DNA of 64,000 bases from Branchipolynoe longqiensis (lineage: Eukaryota > Annelida > Polychaeta > Phyllodocida > Polynoidae): the NCBI GenBank assembly GCA_030323885.1, contig CM059187.1, forward strand, positions 125,038,025 through 125,102,024, in the 5' to 3' direction. This document shows positions 42,591 to 53,334 of this stretch, piece by piece. How positions within the stretch are numbered: position 1 is the stretch's first letter; every line of letters begins with the position of its first letter. Under the pieces are notes generated by a model. That model was given only the letters and a program-made list of their open reading frames with translations, did not search any database and was not told where the DNA came from. The translations under genes were made by a program, and so were the position numbers.

Positions 42591-43072
42591 AAGTACATTT
42601 ATTCTGCTGAATAGGTTCTTTTTCTCAGTGCTAAAACACTGGTCTTCTGATCGTGTTCAAGCTAGGATTATTTATTCGAAAATTAGTGTGTAGAGAATAA
42701 ATAACAGTATATCTATTAGGGTATGGAAACAATAGCAGTTAAATACATAATTGGCAGCATATATTGTAATGGGTTACTGTCAGGTGCTTACAACTACCAC
42801 TGCAATATGATAACAATGGTGTAACATGATCACATTAATATAAAATGGGGCTATATGAGTAGTTTTGGAGCATTTTATATGAATGTGGAAGTTCTCTTCT
42901 GTATACATTTAATGTGGGGGGGTCATGTTAAGTTTCGATATAGGTCACATGCAAAATTAATGTTGGCAAGCACGCCAAAACTCCGACACCCTAACATGTT
43001 CTATTAAATTGACTCAGTATTCCCTTCTATGTTGCAACACATGCTTAATAAATGCATCCCTATCTAAGTTAG

Positions 43073-43551
43073 AAGAGATGGAGGTCCATTGCAGCCAACC
43101 TTCTTCGAGAAGACGGCACCCATTGATGTAGGTACAAGATTCACCCCGTACTGCTGCAGTAGGGGTGCAAACCAACCCTATGTAAAAGGTGGCGAAAATT
43201 CGGGTCAAAGAATTGAGAGCCTAATTTTACAATCTAAGAAGCAACACTTATTCTTTACATATATCTTATTGATAGCCCGCTACCTTTGAGTTGAAAAATA
43301 TAATATAATATATAGTTTAATAAGATTTAAAAGTGAAATCGACGGCGTTCTGCGGCCGCCATCTTGTCTTTTTGCATTCTCTCCCATTTCACCAACTCTG
43401 TGCATATATAAATATCCATTTGATACTGGAGGCAGACATTCTACTCCCTGGTACATACTAAAGCTAGTTTCGCCCGTATTTAGACTACGTTGTCATTCAC
43501 CCGTGTACTACAAGTACCGGGTGAATCTTTTATCTACCATTGATGATGATG
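43073..43551 (+). mobile_element. Short RTE-like LINE 3' end with (TGA)n tail, split by Fam-D
   Basis: Without Fam-D it is a fragment of about 60 bp containing GGTCCATTGCAGCCAACCTT and CACCCATTGATGATGATGAT, bounded by an 11-bp target duplication. The TGA tail and truncation fit an RTE-type LINE; it is not visibly the same family as 48.9 kb. Confidence 0.75.
43129..43536. mobile_element. Fam-D TIR element D2 with 9-bp target duplication
   Basis: Starts TAGGTACAAGATTCACCCCG and ends ACCGGGTGAATCTTTTATCTA minus its first base; flanked by CCATTGATG (43120-43128, 43537-43545). 408 bp, inverted relative to D1. Confidence 0.93.
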
Positions 43552-43666
43552 ATCTAAGTTAGATATGTCAAATCAAATCTAGGTGAATGCTTTGATTTTG
43601 AAAATGGTATGCTTCATTGGAGCTTTAACATCTAATGTTTCTTATTCAACCGAGCGGCACCAATTA

Positions 43667-44010
43667 AATTGTTTGTTTGTTGTTGTTTTATGTCCTAGCA
43701 ACATCTAAGGTCATATCAGGACGGGTACTGACTTGTGACAGTGCGCACTCATGGTGACTTTATAGTGCTGTCCCACTGGGAAACCAGGCCACCTGCACCA
43801 TGACCTGGTATCCCACTCAGTCACATTATCCTGACACTGAGCACACCAGTCCTTGCCCCTGTCCTAATAATGCCGAGCGCCTGGCTAGGAAGCGACAAGT
43901 ATCAATTTTTAAGTCATTGGTTTGACTCGACCAGGGTTCGAACCCACGACCCCACAATCTACCAGCACGGGAGACGGACGCTCTAACTCATTCGGCCATC
44001 CCGCCTGGTC
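43667..44010 (-). mobile_element. SINE-1, full length with perfect target duplication
   Basis: Flanked by GCACCAATTA (43657-43666, 44011-44020). Head on the minus strand: GGCGGGATGGCCGAATGAGT and GGGTTCGAACCCTGGTCGAG. One of the best-preserved copies. Confidence 0.95.
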
Positions 44011-44164
44011 GCACCAATTAGAAGTAGAAGACAAGTCGCCGGTAATGCGTTTTGATTAAATGTTCTGCAGCAGCTTCAGGATGGTTCTTTTGGTGGTAAA
44101 CTAGTTTTGATGAGCGGGTTTCTTTTCTCTTGTTTCTAGCCTCACCTGTAACTCAGTACGACTG

Positions 44165-44425
44165 TAGGGGTGGAGGGGGTGAGTGTTTGGGTGGGTGGTG
44201 GTAGTTTTTTTTGGGGGGGGGGGGCGTATGGGCCCAGCACAGCCCGGTTACGCTTCACTGGAAAGTGTGGTTTCACCCAGGCATCTTTGATGCGTAACGG
44301 GACACAAAAAACGCAGCACCGACATGAAAGTCAACTACCCGCCGACCACAGTCGACGAAAGAGGAGTGCCACCCCCACACCCCCACTCCCACACCCACAC
44401 CCACACCCACACCCAAACCCATGAC
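44165..44425. repeat. G-rich tract then CCCACA-rich tract
   Basis: G-run at 44213-44223; CCCACACCCACACC at 44368-44415. Confidence 0.8.
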
Positions 44426-44579
44426 TCCCCTCAGAAAAACAAAAAACAAACTAATAAAAGCAGACGACTTTTCTTGTCTTGCATATCAGCATTGATAATT
44501 AAATGGCGATTTCTGTGACGTCAGATACACCAGTATATGACGAAGCCAATGTCTTGTGTATGTTCAATCTGTTTTAGTG

Positions 44580-44765
44580 AATATTATAATTACCATCATA
44601 ATAATGACAACAATGATGATGACGGTAATAATAATAATAATAATAATAATTATTATTATTATTATATTATTAATAATACTTGATTATGGTATTATGGTGA
44701 TGATGTAATAATAATACTACTACTAATAATGATAACAACAACAGTTATTAGTAATAATATTGTGT
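44580..44765. repeat. AAT/ATT microsatellite cluster
   Basis: TAATAATAA... followed by TTATTATTA..., an imperfect inverted arrangement around 44653. Confidence 0.9.
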
Positions 44766-45486
44766 TGCTTACTGTTGAAATTGGATACACGACAGAAATT
44801 ACCTGTGCTTGTGGTTTTGGGTGGTTTTTTTTTACTGCGAAGGGGTGATTGAATCTGTAGTAGGCCTATTGTGGGTGCGGTGGGCGGGGTGGGACTAGGC
44901 GCGGTGGGCTAGGGTAAGTTAAGGTAGGGAAGTATACCCTTGTGGTCTGCGTGGATCCTTTGTTTTTATTTACTTCCCACTGTCATTACGTGTACTGTGC
45001 CCGCCCCGTCTCATCCTCCCACGCTGACCTCGGGTTACCGCCATATAACTCCCCCCCCCTCCCCCCTCCACCCACCCTCCCACACACACGCGCACACACA
45101 CACAGTTCCAGCCGCCACCTACCTGACCCCCACCTACCCAGACACCCGATGGCACCGGCGGGGTGGCGGCGGTCTGCCCAGGGGCGGCGGCGGCAGGGGC
45201 AGCGGCGGCGGCCCGGGTACGCCGGTGTCCGGGAACGACGGGAGGATCGGGTGTTCGCGCGTCTTGACTCAGAGCTGTGGTCAGGTTTTGGTAATCGCCT
45301 GCATAATACATTAACAAAGACAACACCCACCCACCCTCATCAGCCCCCGCACCCTTCACCCGCGCTCCACCACCCCTCCACCACCCCTCCACCACCCCTC
45401 CACCACATCCTCCCGGCGACTACCCTGGACTTGTATCATTGGAGCCTCCCCCCTCCCCCCCTGTGTAGCGTCCAGTCACCCTGACT
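44766..45486. other. GC-rich, C-tract-rich stretch; no gene called
   Basis: GGCGGGGTGGCGGCGG-type CpG-rich block at 45155-45240 with C-runs on both sides. Frames on both strands (up to 180 codons) are compositional. A CpG island is possible but no promoter or exon can be shown. Confidence 0.35.
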
Positions 45487-45837
45487 GGTTAGTTAGTTGC
45501 TGGAGTTTTACGTCCTGACAACATCTAAGGTCATATCAGGATGGGTACCGACTTGTGACAGTGCACACTGATGGCGACTTTATAATGCTGCCCCACTGGG
45601 AAACCAGACCGGGAGCACCATGACATCCCATCCCACTCAGTCACATTATCCTGACACTGAGCTAACCAGTCCTTGGCCTGTCCTAATAATGCCGAGCGCC
45701 TAGCTAGGAAGCGACAAGTATACATTTTTAAGTCATTGGTGTTACTTGACCAGGATTCAAACCCATGGGTTCGAATCCCACGATCTACCAAAACGGGAGA
45801 CGGACGCTCAACTCACTCGGCCATCCTGTCTGGTCTC
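45487..45837 (-). mobile_element. SINE-1 copy
   Basis: Tail TTTTACGTCCTGACAACATC at left, head CACTCGGCCATCCTGTCTGG at right, box-B region duplicated as at 37.3 kb. Confidence 0.92.
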
Positions 45838-46487
45838 CACTGTCCCTGGAGTGACTGCCATATTGATTAGTCCATGTTTTGAAGTGTATTTGTTTGCTTA
45901 TTTACAGTGCGACTGATGTGCACTCCAACAACTGTCCCCTTTTTTCATGGACGCTGTCCGCGTCGTCATTATTGTTATAAAAACTGTTTGTATGCAATGG
46001 CCGCCGGATACACTCCGACAAGTGGGTCGTCTGAATCTGTTAACAACTGGCAATGTCTTATCAAGACCGTTAGGTTCCAAATAGTCATATATTTTTGTAC
46101 CAGGGGTGAAGTTGATTCTGAAAATTGTACCAGGAGTGAAGTTGATTCTGGCGCTGTACAGGTGGCGCCCCATTTGCGCGCGCCGGTTGGTATGATCGCG
46201 CGACTCCTAATACATGTAATACAGTAGAAACAACAATAATAGACAATAATTAAGCCTTGGTATACCCTACGTTATTTATATTATTATAATAAATTATAAT
46301 ACACATATTTTTAGGATGAGATCCAGAAAGATAAAAAGACTTGTGTATGTTGGTTCTTCATAGAGTTGCGCCTTAAGATTGCCAACCGAGTTTAAATGTT
46401 ATGTAGGAAATGTATTTAACGATGAGAACCTCAGGTATACTAAACAGTTAATATTAATAATAACAGTTGTGAAAACCAGTCAGATTG
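45838..46487. other. No recognisable feature
   Basis: A 23-bp direct repeat (ACCAGGGGTGAAGTTGATTC / ACCAGGAGTGAAGTTGATTC) near 46099 and 46128; otherwise nothing. Confidence 0.4.
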
Positions 46488-46490
46488 TAA

Positions 46491-47147
46491 TGGCCCTGTC
46501 ACACTATGACGTAACGACGTCAACGTAGGGAGAATGTGAAGAACTTTGAACTTCTCGGCGTAGTATGCAAATTTGGGCAGAAGTTGAACGTGGATGCAGC
46601 GTAGTGGATGAGAGCGTAACATCGGTAAAGCGTAGTGATACCGTCATTCAACGAGAGAGGACAACATAATGACGCTCACGGAACGTTATGAATGTTATTC
46701 CATCGCCAGAACTATGTTGCTTTACATTACCTTATGTTACTTACATCATTAAACGTTGGCGAAACGCTGAACGTACCTTCTTCTGACGTTCTCCTGACGT
46801 TCTCCTGACTTTCCCATTACGCCGCATGGACGTTTCCACCGGCTTTAATGTGGGTCAACGAGTGGAACATAGTGGAACATAGTGAGGAACGTTTGCCTAA
46901 AGTCCGTTTAACGTCATTGACGTTCGCTGAACGTGAACAGAACGTACGGCGAACGTAAACCCTTACGTTCGAGCTACGTCAACATTTTTGAACATGTCCA
47001 AAACCTCGACGTAACACGACGTAATGTGATGTAGCTCGACGTCAGTCTAACGTCATTATGACATCATCATAACGTAATCCAACGTACATCAACATAATGA
47101 CCAAAAATCACCACGTTCGCTCATTACATCGTAGTGTGACAGGGGTA
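46491..47147. mobile_element. Fam-B relative, 657 bp
   Basis: Starts TGGCCCTGTCACACTATGAC and ends ATCGTAGTGTGACAGGGGTA; flanks TAA and TTA. Arms are dense in AACGT words (GAACGTAACGTCA type) forming an imperfect long palindrome. Non-coding. Confidence 0.85.
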
Positions 47148-47149
47148 TT

Positions 47150-47912
47150 AGCAAATACTTTTCAAAAGTGAATTCTCCAAATGAAAGCATAACATTTTCG
47201 AAAGGAAAATACTTACCTAGATTTATTCCAACATATTAGACTTAAATATTGGCGCGCTCATTAGATATTTATTGCTGAATAAAAGGAATGCTACACCAAT
47301 GTGATAGAACATTTCCCTGATGAATCCTATCATGTCCAGAATTGTAACTACATGTTCAAATTAATTTGGCAAGTTTTTCCTTCAATGCTGAAGCATATTA
47401 TGTCCAGCATATTGATGTACATACCAAACTTTATTTTGCCTTCAAATATCTTTAATGTACCGGACGCGATGGCCGAATCGGTAGAGCGCAGACCTCCCGT
47501 GCGGAAGGTCGGGAGTTCGTATGCCAGCTGAGTTAAACCAATGACTTATAAAATTGATATTGTCACTACCTAACCTAGTGCTCGGCATTAATAGGAGAGG
47601 ACAATGACTGGAGAGCACAGTATCAGGATAATATGACCGTATGGGATATCTGCTCATGGTGCAAACTGCCTGGGCTCCCAGTGCAGCAGCACTATAATGT
47701 CACTATGAGTGCAAATTGTCACAAGGCGGTACTAATCTTGATATCGCCTTAGACGTTGCTAGGACGTAAAACAACAACAGACAAGCATTAAATTATAAAT
47801 TAAAAATATAAATTACTTCAAGCTACAGTAAAGTAGATTTTAATGCTCAACATAATATATATACTTATCTAAATAATATTGCAGAAACTCAATCCCATCA
47901 GACTATACAACT
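47150..47912 (+). mobile_element. Diverged Fam-C element split by a SINE-1
   Basis: Recognisable from ACCTAGATTTATTCCAACAT through TTCAAATATCTTTAATGTAC, interrupted, then AAATTACTTCAAGCTACAGT and CCCATCAGACTATACAACTT. Confidence 0.7.
47459..47786 (+). mobile_element. SINE-1 copy inside Fam-C
   Basis: Head GGACGCGATGGCCGAATCGG, tail CCTTAGACGTTGCTAGGACG. No clear target duplication. Confidence 0.9.
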
Positions 47913-48082
47913 TGGGAACATTACCCACCTCCCATCATAATAATAAGAAGAAGAAGAAGAAGAAGAACACAATGAAACGAGAATTCTACAAGATTCAAGC
48001 CAGCCATGCCCCTCTATGGCAGCTGAGGTTAACAATCAGGAATTGACTAATTGATTAAACCTGTATCTAACATGAACCAGAG

Positions 48083-48252
48083 GGGGTGGCCGAATGAGTT
48101 GAGCATCTGCCTCCCGTTTTGGTAGGTCGTGGGACTCGAAACCTGGCTGAGTGAAACTATTGACTTAAAAATGTATACTTGTCACTACCTAGCCTGCCAC
48201 TAGCCATTACTAGGATAGGCCAAGGAGCAGTGGAATGAGGAAGACTAATTGA
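48083..48252 (+). mobile_element. SINE-1B copy
   Basis: Head GGGGTGGCCGAATGAGTTGA, then GGATAGGCCAAGGAGCAGTG and GAATGAGGAAGACTAATTGA. Confidence 0.82.
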
Positions 48253-48384
48253 ACCATTTAATGTACAAAAGAACTAGTTAAATAACTGCGCAATTAAGGT
48301 CATATGAAGAAGCCTGTAGCAGTAATCAAATAATACTTCCAGGAAACTGTTTTTTTTATAATATCTTTAAATATATATGCTAAA

Positions 48385-48640
48385 ATCAGTGCAGACTCAC
48401 GGTGACTTTATAGTGCTACCCCACTGGGAGACCATGCCACCGACACCATGACCCAATTTCCCACTCAGTCACATTATCCTGATACTGAGCTCACCGGCTC
48501 TTGACCTATCCTATGCTTGATGTCCCAGTTGGGCAGCACTATAAATGCATCATGAGTGTGCACTGTCACACATCGGTACCCATCCTGATGAGTGATATGC
48601 CCTTAGATGTTGCCAGGACGCAAAACTCACAACAACCAAC
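48385..48640. mobile_element. Head-to-head pair of SINE-1 fragments
   Basis: 48385-48505 is minus-strand body (TTTATAGTGCTACCCCACTG) and 48510-48640 plus-strand body and tail (GTTGGGCAGCACTATAAATG); they meet with almost no spacer. Confidence 0.85.
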
Positions 48641-48883
48641 CCAAGACAAAAACAAAGATGACACGGTGCATCTGACATTACACAATTGGCCTCAGTTAAC
48701 CACCCTCCCCGAATCACGCCCCCTTGCGTGCAGCTTTAGCACCACATCTGCTGTTGAGAAGTTGGGAGACACCAAAGACACCCCGCGCTCTATGCGCGTG
48801 TGTAATGGCAGCGTCCCGCAATACACGACACACCCGGCATACTGTTACACGTCGGCCTCCACTGCACGCCTCCTGTTATAAAG

Positions 48884-49204
48884 CAGGAAATACTCGAACG
48901 GATGGGGCTGCCCTCTATGGAAGATCTTCTGATCAAAAAGAATCTCCGGTGGACTGGACACCTCATGAGGATGTCATCAGACAGGCTACCAAAGCAGATC
49001 CTCTATTCTCAACTGTCTTTTGGCTACAGAAAGAGAGGGCGCCCCCGTCTCCGGTTCAAAGATACCATCAAGAGAAACCTGAAGCTGAGAGACATTAAGA
49101 CCGACTCATGGACACAACTCTCACAGCAGAGAGCTAAATGGAGAGCGGCAGTCAAGTAATGAAAGCAGTCTTTGTCGCATCGCGACCGACAGCATGATGA
49201 TGAT
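48884..49204 (+). pseudogene. RTE-like LINE: C-terminal end of ORF and TGA tail
   Basis: The open frame reads LLIKKNLRWTGHLMRM, YRKRGRPRLRFKDTIK and DSWTQLSQQRAKWRAAVK then stop at 49157-49159. This matches the C-terminal region downstream of reverse transcriptase in RTE-type LINEs (RWTGH-MRM, GRPR-RF-D). No catalytic RT motif is present, so this is a 5'-truncated copy. The 3' end GCATGATGATGATGA is the tail. The 11.7-kb fragment is nearly identical over its length. Confidence 0.9.
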
Positions 49205-49934
49205 GACCCCGCGGTGATCCCTGCTACCAGCGGACCGGAGTGATCCGGGTCCGCTCCAACGACTCTTCGTTAAATTGTTGTAAAGAACCTCCCCGCTTCT
49301 ACAACTACCCGCCACTGAAGTTTACTCTTCAACCGAAAAACAGACCGATTTATCGGGGCCGTTTTCTGATTGCTGCAGTTCTGCAGCATGTAACCGTCAA
49401 GGTTATGAACCACCGAAGAGTCAGAGTCAGGTGATCCCTGTAGGTGGCGCTGCACTGGAGAATATATATAATAGGATATAGTTGGATATAGTTGCTAGTC
49501 CCATATAATTTAATATAATAGGATATAGTTGCTAGTCCCATAATTTAAAATATCAAGCAGCTATGGCAAAGAACATAAGATTTACCACTGTTAACATACA
49601 TGCAAAATAACTACTGATACTGCATGTAAGTACAATAATCCATGACACAATATCCATATAATATTCCTATCATTACTTTGTTTTTTACTAACTGTGAAGA
49701 GACGCATCAGTATCTCATCATAATCATTCGTTAAAAATGTAGCTTTAGTTTAATAATTTGTTATTGTCATCACTTGTTCATTCACATCATGGAGACCAGC
49801 TAGATAAGCATCGCTTTTCTGGGATCCTTTCTGTCTGTAAGGAATTTGTATGCATTTATTGTATCACCTCAGTTTATTGTAAACATACCTTGCAGAGAGT
49901 TCAAATACAAGAATTGAATTGAATAAGCACCACA
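49205..49934. other. No gene recognised
   Basis: Includes a small local duplication ATAGGATATAGTTG...GCTAGTCCCATA (49471-49545). Confidence 0.4.
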
Positions 49935-49951
49935 CCACAGGGGGCGCACCT
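49935..49951 (+). promoter_or_regulatory. CTCF-like motif
   Basis: CCACAGGGGGCGCACCT is close to the CTCF core. Motif similarity only. Confidence 0.3.
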
Positions 49952-50155
49952 GCAGCCTGTTCTAGTACTGCCGATATGTGAAATATTTGGAGGAATTGTC
50001 GGTTTGCTGATACCAGAATGGAATTTGGCACACGGCTAGACTATGCCTTAATGGTGATTTGGAGCTATAGGACCATTTAAGATTCGACCTGTGACAAACA
50101 TGGCGCCATTTTCAAGATGGATGGCATCGGTTATTATAAAGTCTTTGATTGTTGT

Positions 50156-50600
50156 TGTTTGTTTGTTGGAGTTTTATATCCTGGCAAATTACTAAGGTCA
50201 TATCAGGACGGATACCGACTTGTGACAGGGCTTGCTTGCTTATGGGGGTGGGGGTGGGGGTGGGTGGGGGGGTGGGTGGGGTCGTGACCTAGCGGTCACT
50301 GGCAGCATTGTTTAAAACGGCCCGTTTTTGGTAGTTTTTTTGTTTTTTCTCTTTCTTCTTGTGACATAGCGCATTCATGCCAACTTTATAGTGCTGGCCC
50401 AGGGCGAGACCAGGCCACGAGTACCATGACGTGATATCCCACTCAGTCGCAGTATCCTTACACTGAGCCAACCAAATCTTTCCCTATCCTAATAATCCTG
50501 AGTGCCTGGCTAGGAAGCGACAAGTACACATTTTTAAGTCATTGGTTTGACTCCACCAGGGTTCGAACCCGTGGTTCGAATCCCAGAATCTACGGCCATC
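50156..50600 (-). mobile_element. SINE-1 copy with a 130-bp insertion
   Basis: Tail at left; body resumes at 50358. CTTGTGACA is present on both sides of the interruption (50219-50227, 50358-50366). The inserted piece (GGGGGT repeats, then GGGGTCGTGACCTAGCGGTC and a T-rich end) matches nothing else here and has no obvious TIRs. Confidence 0.82.
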
Positions 50601-50845
50601 ACGTCTGGTCCCACACACTCGGAATGTTAGTGACGTGGGTTCGAATCACACATATCATTTCAGTTCACTTAAAATGACATAATTTATTGAAAGCTCCCGT
50701 GCTACTTTGACACTGTTCGTACATCTACAACCTCCAGTGTGTTGTAGGTGCCAGTGTAGCTCTGGTTGGTGCTCCTGTGTTATGTACTTTTGTTTGTAAA
50801 CGGCGAAACAAACAGTGCCCATTATTTTCATGGGTACACCAAATT

Positions 50846-51335
50846 TATTTAAAGTTGCCTGGTCCGATGAAATATAATTTTGTCAAAATTAAAACAACTA
50901 CATTGTACTTACATTTGATCCTATATATCCAACTTAGATACTGGTGTATTAGCTACAGAATAACCAGTGAATTTATAAGCTCACCTCTTTAGACACTCAC
51001 TTTGAAACACCCATTATGCAGGGAGGCCATTAACCAACTAGGCCAATCTCGTGACCTCATTAGCCTCCCCCCCAACCAAGTAGGCCTACTGTGCAAAGTC
51101 ATCTCACATCACGTGGTCACCTCGAGATGACCATCTGGGTCATAGCCACAGGACTTTTGACAAGCTTGTCGAAATTATTTTTGGTTCTTTCAGCTCAAAT
51201 TACTTCAAAACGAATCATCTTTAATCAAAAGCACTCCGGACTAATGATTAGTAGCTCGTAACGATCAATTTGATATATTTATCTAAAAAAATAAGACAAC
51301 AATTCAAATGCCATCGGATCATGCAACTGTAACAT
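50846..51335 (+). mobile_element. Fam-C element with an unrelated middle segment
   Basis: Left TTTAAAGTTGCCTGGTCCGA, right GCCATCGGATCATGCAACTG. About 50965-51150 does not match Fam-C and may be an insertion. Confidence 0.7.
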
Positions 51336-51375
51336 GTTCTCACTTCATGTCGCTCCATAGTTGACCATTTCTGAG

Positions 51376-51485
51376 GAAAGTTGCTTCAAACTAAAATAAA
51401 ATAGATTATAACGATCAAACTGTGATATAGCTATCTAAAAGATATGATAGAATATCAAAATAGTTGGGTTATGCAACTTTAAGCA
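51376..51485 (+). mobile_element. Fam-C element, 3' piece
   Basis: AAACTAAAATAAAATAGATT and right end GTTGGGTTATGCAACTTTAA. Confidence 0.7.
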
Positions 51486-51489
51486 CCTA

Positions 51490-51786
51490 AAGCCTGGTAC
51501 ACACCTCCCGTATACGATTCACGTGCTAAAACTGACTGTCCGATGGGACCTGTCACAACCCGACCCGTCAGGTTTCCCGACTAAAACTGCCCAATTCATT
51601 TTTCGAATCTTATAAAAGCCCCGTACACACCTCCGGTATAAAACCTAAAACTGAGTTTTAAGTCGCAATCGCAAGGCTCTGGTGTGATAGGGGGTTACAC
51701 ACCTAAAGACTGAAACTGACTAAAACTCAAACGTAGTCGCGAAAAGGGCAGTTTTAGGTTTTATATGGGAGGTGTGTACCAGGCAT
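51490..51786. mobile_element. Fam-I TIR element with an internal second terminus
   Basis: Starts AAGCCTGGTACACACCTCCC and ends GGGAGGTGTGTACCAGGCAT, flanked by TA (51488-51489, 51787-51788). At about 51616 a second left end (AAAGCCCCGTACACACCTCC) suggests a nested or partially duplicated copy. The interior has repeated TAAAACTGA/GTTTTAGG words. Confidence 0.88.
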
Positions 51787-52043
51787 TAGGCCATAGCTCC
51801 TGCTATTCCAAAGACAATTTACTCAAAGTTGGGTGTATTTTAGCTCAATGTTACCATCAAAATACGACTTTGCTTATGCCATATTCGGCCATTTCAGGTT
51901 ACGGTACGAATGCAAACACATCAGGATGATTCATTGAATACATTTATGTCGGCTTATTATGTGGAGCATGCACTGTTAAAATTACATATTCCGATTTGTT
52001 TGTGGTTTCTACAATATTGTTTTTTTTGTGGGTTTAAAAAAAG
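51787..52043. other. No recognisable feature
   Basis: AT-rich; nothing firm. Confidence 0.4.
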
Positions 52044-52085
52044 AAGATAAATCTAGTTTGATCATTATAATCTACTTTATTTTAA
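52044..52085 (-). mobile_element. Fam-C fragment
   Basis: GTTTGATCATTATAATCTAC then TTTATTTTAAA matches Fam-C on the minus strand. Confidence 0.55.
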
Positions 52086-52437
52086 ACCGGGTGCGGTGGC
52101 CGAATCGGTAGAGCACGGGCCTCGCGTGCGGAAGATTGGGAGTTCGCGAGTTCGGTTCCTGGTTGAGTCAAACCAATGACTTAGAAATTGATACTTGTCA
52201 CTTCCTAGCCTGGTGCTCGGCATTATTAGGATAGGGCAAGGTCTGGTTAGCTCAGTGTCAGGATAATGTGACTGAGTGGGATATCGGGTCATGGTGCTGG
52301 TGGCCTGATTTCCCAGTGGGCAGCACTATAAAATCGCCATGAGTGCGTCCTGTCACAAGTCGGTGCCCATCCTGATATGACCTTAGATGTTGCTAGGACG
52401 TAAAACAACAACAACACACAAACACACACACTATATT
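52086..52437 (+). mobile_element. SINE-1 copy, full length
   Basis: Head CGGGTGCGGTGGCCGAATCG, tail GATGTTGCTAGGACGTAAAA with a long AAC-rich end. It carries the SINE-1 subtype head GCGGTGGCCGAATCGGTAGA (compare 11.5 and 47.5 kb). Confidence 0.93.
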
Positions 52438-52465
52438 TTAATCTGCGTTGACTTCTATTTCAAAG

Positions 52466-53334
52466 TTGCATAGTCCGATGGTTTTGAGTTTCTGCCATTT
52501 TCTGGGATAAATACATTAATAAACAATTTCTCGCAATGTTCTACTTTACTTTGAAGTAACTTTGATTATAAATGGCTAACTTTATGGAGATATTTAAAGT
52601 GATCTTGGCAAGCATGTCGAAACGCTGACACCATAGGCTCCAGCAGTAACACATTCTATTGAATTGACTTTATTCCCTTCTGTGCAGCAACACATGCTTA
52701 ATACATTATAACCCCGTTAAACCAAACTTGAAGGGACCCTAGAAATTTGTTTGGATTAACCGATCATTGGTTTAATCGAGCTTTGACATTGACTTGGCTT
52801 TAGCAAAAACGGGGGTGCATTATGAATGTACAATGTATGTGGGCACTATGATTATTGTGTTTTATGTGTATACAGTTTAACCCCATTAAACCAACCTCGG
52901 TTAAATCAAACGATCGGTTAATTCAAACTTTTTTCGGCGACCTGGCAAAATGCTACCATTTATCATATAAAAAAAAGTCTCAGATGACCTTAAAACCACA
53001 TGAAAGTTTGGTTTAGCTGTACCGGAAGTGGCTTGGGGCCGACAATTTTGTTTGAATTAACCGATACATTGGATTAACCGACTTTGGTTTAACCAACTTT
53101 TTTATATTATAAATGGTAGTATTTTGCTGGGCCGCAGAAAAAAGTTTGGATTAACCGATTGTTTGGTTTAACCGAGCTTGGTTTAACGGGGTTGCACTGT
53201 AAATGCACCGGTATCTAATTAGGATATATAGCATCAAATCTAGGCAAGTGCTAGATTTTATAATATTAAAAATCCTTAAAGAAATTAAAGAAAAAAAGAA
53301 AAGAGTATAATTCCATCGAACTATGCAGCTTTAA
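52466..53334 (-). mobile_element. Fam-C element interrupted by Fam-K
   Basis: Left CAAAGTTGCATAGTCCGATG, right ATCGAACTATGCAGCTTTAA. The sequence stops at CATGCTTAATA and resumes TAAATGCACCGGTATCTAAT after the Fam-K block. Confidence 0.9.
52704..53199. mobile_element. Fam-K TIR element, composite
   Basis: Left CATTATAACCCCGTTAAACC, right GGTTTAACGGGGTTGCACTG, TA on both sides (52702-52703, 53200-53201). A second left terminus CAGTTTAACCCCATTAAACC preceded by TA starts at 52873, so a copy of about 327 bp appears joined to or inserted in an older one. CAGT-type ends and TA targets suggest a Tc1/mariner (pogo-like) non-autonomous element. Confidence 0.88.

Larger units (their letters stand above)
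42945..43630 (-). mobile_element. Fam-C element carrying a two-step nested insertion
   Basis: Collinear with other Fam-C copies up to ATCTAAGTTAG, then resumes at a second ATCTAAGTTAG (43062-43072, 43552-43562) and ends GCTTCATTGGAGCTTTAAC. The inserted block 43073-43551 holds an RTE-like tail with Fam-D inside. Confidence 0.88.

Noticed and set aside
44942..45484. Proline-rich gene of up to 180 codons
   Set aside because: GC- and C-run-driven frames on both strands, no recognisable domain.
48724..49098. A 124-codon gene overlapping the LINE fragment
   Set aside because: It is the out-of-frame shadow of the RTE-like coding remnant at 48884-49159.
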